From assembly GCA_937944245.1 (NCBI GenBank), contig CALDYY010000076.1:1-64000 (forward strand): a stretch of DNA of 64,000 nt, given 5' to 3'. Under the pieces are notes generated by a model. It did no database searches. It was not told the DNA's origin and was given only the letters and a program-made list of their open reading frames with translations. The position numbers and the translations under genes are program-made. Origin of the DNA: an uncultured Saprospiraceae bacterium. Its GTDB lineage: Bacteria > Bacteroidota > Bacteroidia > Chitinophagales > Saprospiraceae. Shown here piece by piece: positions 60,798-64,000 of the stretch; position 1 is the stretch's first letter; each line of letters opens with the position of its first letter.

Positions 60798-62111
60798 ATG
60801 AACTTTCCTTATTTCATAGCTCGAAAAGTAGCAACTAATCAATCTGATGATGGCAAATATGCCTTCAGCCGATTGATTATTCGTATTGCCATTATTGCCG
60901 TAGCGTTAAGTGTAGCAGTTATGGTTATTACGATATCCATACTTAGAGGGTTTAAAAATGAAATTAGCGAAAAAATATTTGGTTTTTTTGGTCACATCCA
61001 TATAACAGACGTTCAATCAGCAGGTTCTATTTTGGAATCTTATCCCCTTGACATAAACCAAAGTTTTTATCCAAGTTTAGATACCATTCAACAGATTGAA
61101 TACCTAGACCAGTATTTGTTGTTTGGGAAACCTTTGGGTAACTACTTCTCAACGCGTACTAAAGGCGGCATTCGCCATATCCAAACCTTTGCCATTAAAC
61201 CTGGTGTTATCAAAACAGAGGAAACTATGGAAGGCATTATCCTCAAAGGTACTGGCAAAGATTTTGATTGGCAATTTTTGAAACAATACCTCATTCGAGG
61301 AAATATATTAACGTTGCCAGACACTGCAATGTCAAGAGAAATTATCATCTCTGCACAAACAGCAGATAGACTAAAAAAAGATATTGGCGACCGCCTAGAT
61401 ATTAATTTCTTTGCAAAAGGCAATGTTGTTAGAAGGCGATTTGATATTGTTGGTATTTACAGAACAGGTTTAGATGAATATGATCGCACTTTCGCATTAG
61501 CGGATATTCGGCAAGTACAACGCATTTTAGGATGGACAGAAAACCAAGTTGGTGGATTTGAGGTAATAATAGACCACATTGGCGACATCAATATTATTTC
61601 TGACTACATCTATACGCAAGTAATACCTAATACTATGTATGCCGAAACCATCAAAGAAAAACAACCTAATATTTTTGGCTGGCTAGAATTACAAAACATT
61701 AACGAAATAGTGATTATTACTCTTATGCTTATTGTCTCCATCATTAATATGATGACAGCATTAATGATTCTAATTTTGGAACGAGCCAATATGATTGGCA
61801 TTCTGAAAGCATTAGGTACTTCGAATTGGAAAATCCGCAAGATTTTTCTTTATTATGCTGCTTACATTATTGTATTAGGTTTGTTCTGGGGTAATGTTAT
61901 TGGTATTGGACTATCGTGGTTACAAGATAGGTTTCAATTCGTAAAACTTTCAGAGGCAGATTACTATCTTTCTTATGCCCCTATTGAACTTAATTTTTGG
62001 ACTATACTATTGCTAAACCTTGGCACACTTGGAGTTATCTTATCATTTTTAGTAATTCCTTCTTATTTAGTCACAAAAATAAGTCCTGTGCAAGCTATCC
62101 GATTCAAATGA
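60798..62111 (+). CDS. FtsX/LolC-type ABC transporter permease
   Basis: This 437-residue inner-membrane protein has the LolC/E-type layout: a helix near residues 28-52 (LIIRIAIIAVALSVAVMVITISILRG), a large periplasmic domain of about 220 residues, and three C-terminal helices with ERANMIGILKALGTSNWKIRKIF. The latter is the FtsX-domain signature. LolCDE extracts lipoproteins for outer-membrane transport; MacB-type roles are also possible. No ATP-binding subunit gene adjoins it. The hairpin just upstream suggests it is separated from rocD. Confidence 0.85.
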   Translation: MNFPYFIARKVATNQSDDGKYAFSRLIIRIAIIAVALSVAVMVITISILRGFKNEISEKIFGFFGHIHITDVQSAGSILESYPLDINQSFYPSLDTIQQIEYLDQYLLFGKPLGNYFSTRTKGGIRHIQTFAIKPGVIKTEETMEGIILKGTGKDFDWQFLKQYLIRGNILTLPDTAMSREIIISAQTADRLKKDIGDRLDINFFAKGNVVRRRFDIVGIYRTGLDEYDRTFALADIRQVQRILGWTENQVGGFEVIIDHIGDINIISDYIYTQVIPNTMYAETIKEKQPNIFGWLELQNINEIVIITLMLIVSIINMMTALMILILERANMIGILKALGTSNWKIRKIFLYYAAYIIVLGLFWGNVIGIGLSWLQDRFQFVKLSEADYYLSYAPIELNFWTILLLNLGTLGVILSFLVIPSYLVTKISPVQAIRFK

Positions 62112-62170
62112 GTAATAGGCGTTGGGCGTTGGAATTGTAACTATATTCAGTGCTATTTTTCAAAAATCAA

Positions 62171-62202
62171 TTTGCTAAATGTTCAATTTATATCTAGCTT
62201 TG
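62171..62202 (+). promoter_or_regulatory. Promoter of the pheA attenuator transcript
   Basis: TTTG (62171-62174) and TAGCTTTG (62195-62202) are separated by 20 bases, a full match to TTTG-N19-21-TANNTTTG. The leader-peptide ATG begins 22 bases after the -7 element. Confidence 0.7.
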
Positions 62203-62223
62203 CCAATGTAAAATCTTTAATAG

Positions 62224-62286
62224 ATGAATAATTTGTTTTCAGCAGTAATATTCTTTTATTTTTACTTTTTTGTAAATCAGTCCTAA
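62224..62286 (+). CDS. Phe/Tyr-rich leader peptide of pheA
   Basis: This 20-codon ORF is too short for the ORF track. It reads MNNLFSAVIFFYFYFFVNQS and stops at TAA 62284-62286. Six of 20 residues are Phe and two are Tyr, with seven aromatic codons in a row (codons 10-16, 62251-62271). It begins shortly after a consensus promoter and is followed by an intrinsic terminator and then pheA. This is the arrangement of the enteric pheL-pheA attenuator. Expression is inferred, but the aromatic run and position are seen directly. Confidence 0.85.
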   Translation: MNNLFSAVIFFYFYFFVNQS

Positions 62287-62336
62287 TGGGGCGGAAGGAA
62301 TATCTGTTGATATAAAGATAATCTCTAAAGTCCCGT
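62286..62336 (+). promoter_or_regulatory. Candidate antiterminator of the pheA leader
   Basis: ATGGGGC (62286-62292) can pair over 7 positions with GTCCCGT (62330-62336), with two G-U pairs. The right part overlaps the 5' arm of the terminator, so the two structures exclude each other. The left strand lies at the leader stop codon: it would be free if a ribosome stalls at the Phe/Tyr run and covered if it reaches the stop. A small ATATC/GATAT hairpin sits in the enclosed loop. Confidence 0.6.
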
Positions 62337-62358
62337 AAAAAGGGACTTTTTTTTTGCC
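62327..62358 (+). terminator. Intrinsic terminator of the pheA attenuator
   Basis: AAAGTCCC and GGGACTTT form a perfect 8-bp stem with a 7-nt loop (GTAAAAA), followed by a run of T residues. It lies about 45 bases before the pheA start codon and after the leader peptide. Confidence 0.85.
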
Positions 62359-62403
62359 CGTAAATCAAGTTTTGTAAATAAACATAAACACAAAAAATAA
62401 GCA

Positions 62404-63294
62404 ATGATTCAAAGCCAGCCCAGTTACAACACTTATCAAAATATAGCCCATACAGCTAGAAAAGTAGTCATTCAAGGCTATGAGGGTGCTTTTCACGACA
62501 TGGCAGCTCAGATGTACTACCAGAAAGAAGACATTCAAGTAGTGCCAGCCAACACTTTTGAAGATTTGGTAGCCATGTTAGAAAAAGGAGAAGTAGCAGA
62601 TGTTGGTTTAATGGCAATAGAAAATACAGTAGCAGGTAGTTTAATGTATAATTATGATTTGCTACGCAATTCAAAACTACAAATTATTGGTGAAGTGTAT
62701 TTAAGAATCAAACAAAATTTAATGACGCTTCCGGGTGTAAAAATTGAAGACTTGAAAGAGGTACATTCTCATTATATGGCGCTTCGTCAATGTAGTGCTT
62801 TTCTAAATCAATATCCCCATTTAAAATTAGTGGAAACAATAGATACTGCTTTAAGTGCTAAAGAGATAAAAGAAAATCAGCTAACCCATGTTGGTGCTGT
62901 GGGTTCAACATTAGCTGCCGAAATTTATGGCTTGGAAATCATTGGTGAGGGAATAGAAACGAACAAAAAAAATTTTACTCGCTTTTTGGTCTTACAATCC
63001 AATGATCAACTTAACATTCCAGAGACAGTGGATAAAGTAAGCCTCTGTTTTTCAATTAATCACGAAGTCGGTAGTTTGTATAAAGTCTTAGCAGTATTGG
63101 CAGCCTATAATGTCAATCTGACTAAAATACAGTCCACACCAATTGTTGGCAAGCCCTGGGAGTATCAATTTTTTGTTGATTTTGCTGTAGAAGGTAAAGT
63201 AAGCTACGAGCAAGCCTTGAGTGCTATTGCACCGATTACTTCTGATTTAAAAGTAATGGGCGCATACTCCAAAGGTTTGCACCATGAATATTAG
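62404..63294 (+). CDS. pheA: Prephenate dehydratase
   Basis: PheA converts prephenate to phenylpyruvate in phenylalanine synthesis. The catalytic domain (about 20-200) has VVIQGYEGAFHDMAAQMYY, MAIENTVAGSLMYNYDLL, VHSHYMALRQCSAFL and the TRF motif in NFTRFLVL. The C-terminal ACT domain begins SLCFSINHEVGSLYKVLAVLA. The classical Phe-binding ESRP motif appears as QSTP (KIQSTPIVGKPWEYQFFVD) and GAL as GSL. There is no fused chorismate mutase. A promoter, leader peptide and terminator precede it. An aminotransferase gene follows after 39 bases, making an aromatic amino-acid operon. Confidence 0.95.
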   Translation: MIQSQPSYNTYQNIAHTARKVVIQGYEGAFHDMAAQMYYQKEDIQVVPANTFEDLVAMLEKGEVADVGLMAIENTVAGSLMYNYDLLRNSKLQIIGEVYLRIKQNLMTLPGVKIEDLKEVHSHYMALRQCSAFLNQYPHLKLVETIDTALSAKEIKENQLTHVGAVGSTLAAEIYGLEIIGEGIETNKKNFTRFLVLQSNDQLNIPETVDKVSLCFSINHEVGSLYKVLAVLAAYNVNLTKIQSTPIVGKPWEYQFFVDFAVEGKVSYEQALSAIAPITSDLKVMGAYSKGLHHEY

Positions 63295-63333
63295 AAAAGG
63301 AATCGCACTAGTAATTGTAAACACTGATGAATT

Positions 63334-64000
63334 ATGTTCAAACCATCAAAAAGATTGGGAGAGGTTGAAGAATATTACTTCTCTAAGAAATTGAGGGAAA
63401 TCAAAGAATTGAATGATAATGGGAAAAAAATTATCAACTTAGGCATTGGTAGTCCTGATTTGCCACCGGCTAAAGAAGTGGTGGAAGAGCTTAACCGACA
63501 AAGCGTATTCCATCAACATCATGCCTATCAAAGTTATTCAGGAATACCTGAATTGCGACAGGCATTCGCTAACTGGTATAAACAGTATTACAATGTCAAT
63601 CTAAATCCCGACAAAGAGATACTACCACTTATTGGCTCAAAAGAAGGTATCATGCACATTAGCATGACCTACCTAGATGCTGAAGATGAAGTACTTGTAC
63701 CAAATCCAGGTTATCCAGCATATAGAGCAGTAGCTAATTTGACTGGAGCAAAGGTAGTCAATTATGATTTAGAAGAAAGTCATCAATGGTTGCCTAATTT
63801 AGAGGCTTTAGCTGCACAAGATTTGTCTAAAGTCAAATTAATGTGGGTAAATTATCCAAATATGCCCACTGGAGCCAATGGAAGTAAGCAATTCTTTGAA
63901 CAACTCATTCGTTTTGCTCACGACCATCGCATTTTAATTTGTAACGATAATCCATATAGCTTCGTTTTGAATGATGAACGTTTTAGCTTATTAGAAGTAG
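63334..64000 (+). CDS. Class I/II aminotransferase, truncated by window end
   Basis: This gene is not in the ORF track because it runs off the end of the window; 222 codons are visible. It begins MFKPSKRLGEVEEYYFSKKL. Visible features are INLGIGSPDLPPAKEVVEEL, YQSYSGIPELRQAFANWY, PLIGSKEGIMHISMTYL, VPNPGYPAYRAVANLTGA and WVNYPNMPTGA, all typical of fold-I class I aminotransferases. The PLP lysine lies beyond the edge. It follows pheA by 39 bases on the same strand, and in other Bacteroidota such genes sit in the pheA-tyrA operon and transaminate phenylpyruvate or related keto acids. Substrate is inferred. Confidence 0.88.
   Translation, partial: MFKPSKRLGEVEEYYFSKKLREIKELNDNGKKIINLGIGSPDLPPAKEVVEELNRQSVFHQHHAYQSYSGIPELRQAFANWYKQYYNVNLNPDKEILPLIGSKEGIMHISMTYLDAEDEVLVPNPGYPAYRAVANLTGAKVVNYDLEESHQWLPNLEALAAQDLSKVKLMWVNYPNMPTGANGSKQFFEQLIRFAHDHRILICNDNPYSFVLNDERFSLLEV

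Noticed and set aside
1-64000. CRISPR arrays, insertion sequences, prophage, integrases or tRNA genes
   Set aside because: No regular direct repeats with spacers, no transposase or integrase ORFs and no cloverleaf sequences were recognised in the intergenic gaps.

Overview
The window reads as a chromosomal segment of an AT-rich Bacteroidota bacterium, most likely near the Saprospiria/Lewinella group. The evidence is: T9SS cargo and PorV/PorQ-type proteins, a gliding-motility-type (type B) sorting domain, three TonB-dependent or related outer-membrane receptors, the Bacteroidota promoter signature TTTG-N19-21-TANNTTTG at several sites, an effector-associated domain 11 (EAD11) protein, and carotenoid genes of the saproxanthin type. 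The lineage is inferred, because no rRNA is present. I see no insertion sequence, prophage, CRISPR array, tRNA or rRNA. Most of the window is ordinary core genome, so its hidden content is mainly regulatory.

Layout. 0-5 kb: OmpA lipoprotein, site-2 protease, acyl-CoA dehydrogenase, then an iron pair (VIT/CCC1 transporter and Dps). 4.8-10 kb: a minus-strand hemC-hemD-lipoprotein operon divergent from a plus-strand run of siroheme dehydrogenase, gmk, apaG and an MFS pump. 10-13 kb: GH73 muramidase, pfkA, prmC. 13-17 kb: polyamine module (nspC, carboxynorspermidine synthase, divergent agmatinase-like ureohydrolase). 17-23 kb: secreted esterase, EAD11 membrane protein, outer-membrane receptor, rhodanese. 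22.8-25.4 kb: carotenoid operon (crtD/crtI-like, cruF-like, crtZ). 25.5-27.6 kb: greA, HIT protein, methyltransferase. 28-37 kb: TonB receptor, 1.3-kaa secreted protein and PorV-like protein, all on the minus strand. 37-45.5 kb: peroxiredoxin, esterase, TPR protein, rfaE2-nif3-zinc-ribbon operon, FAD reductase, gliding-type secreted protein. 45.7-54.5 kb: GlgB-like enzyme, PBP4, ATE/GNAT-like protein, flippase, saccharopine dehydrogenase-like protein, dnaG. 54.5-64 kb: pyrR-pyrB with an unusual leader, a DUF937-OmpA-like protein, ald, rocD, an FtsX-type permease, and pheA followed by a class I aminotransferase cut by the window edge.

Most notable findings. (1) Upstream of pheA lies a complete transcription-attenuation unit absent from the ORF track: a promoter, a 20-residue leader peptide with the run FFYFYFF, a candidate antiterminator pairing, and a strong intrinsic terminator. 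(2) Two tandem modules, each an identical 17-nt motif followed by a terminator hairpin, precede pyrR-pyrB. (3) A single-pass membrane protein carries an N-terminal EAD11 adaptor domain and a C-terminal PPC-like domain. (4) A DUF937 domain is joined to a membrane anchor, LEA-like repeats and a divergent OmpA-like end.

How the genes work together. The polyamine genes form a route from agmatine through putrescine and carboxyspermidine to spermidine. The carotenoid operon supplies tail-modifying steps acting on a monocyclic carotenoid. HemC, HemD and the siroheme dehydrogenase sit around the uroporphyrinogen III branch point. PyrR and PyrB are a pyrimidine control and synthesis pair. PheA and the aminotransferase form the last steps of phenylalanine/tyrosine synthesis.
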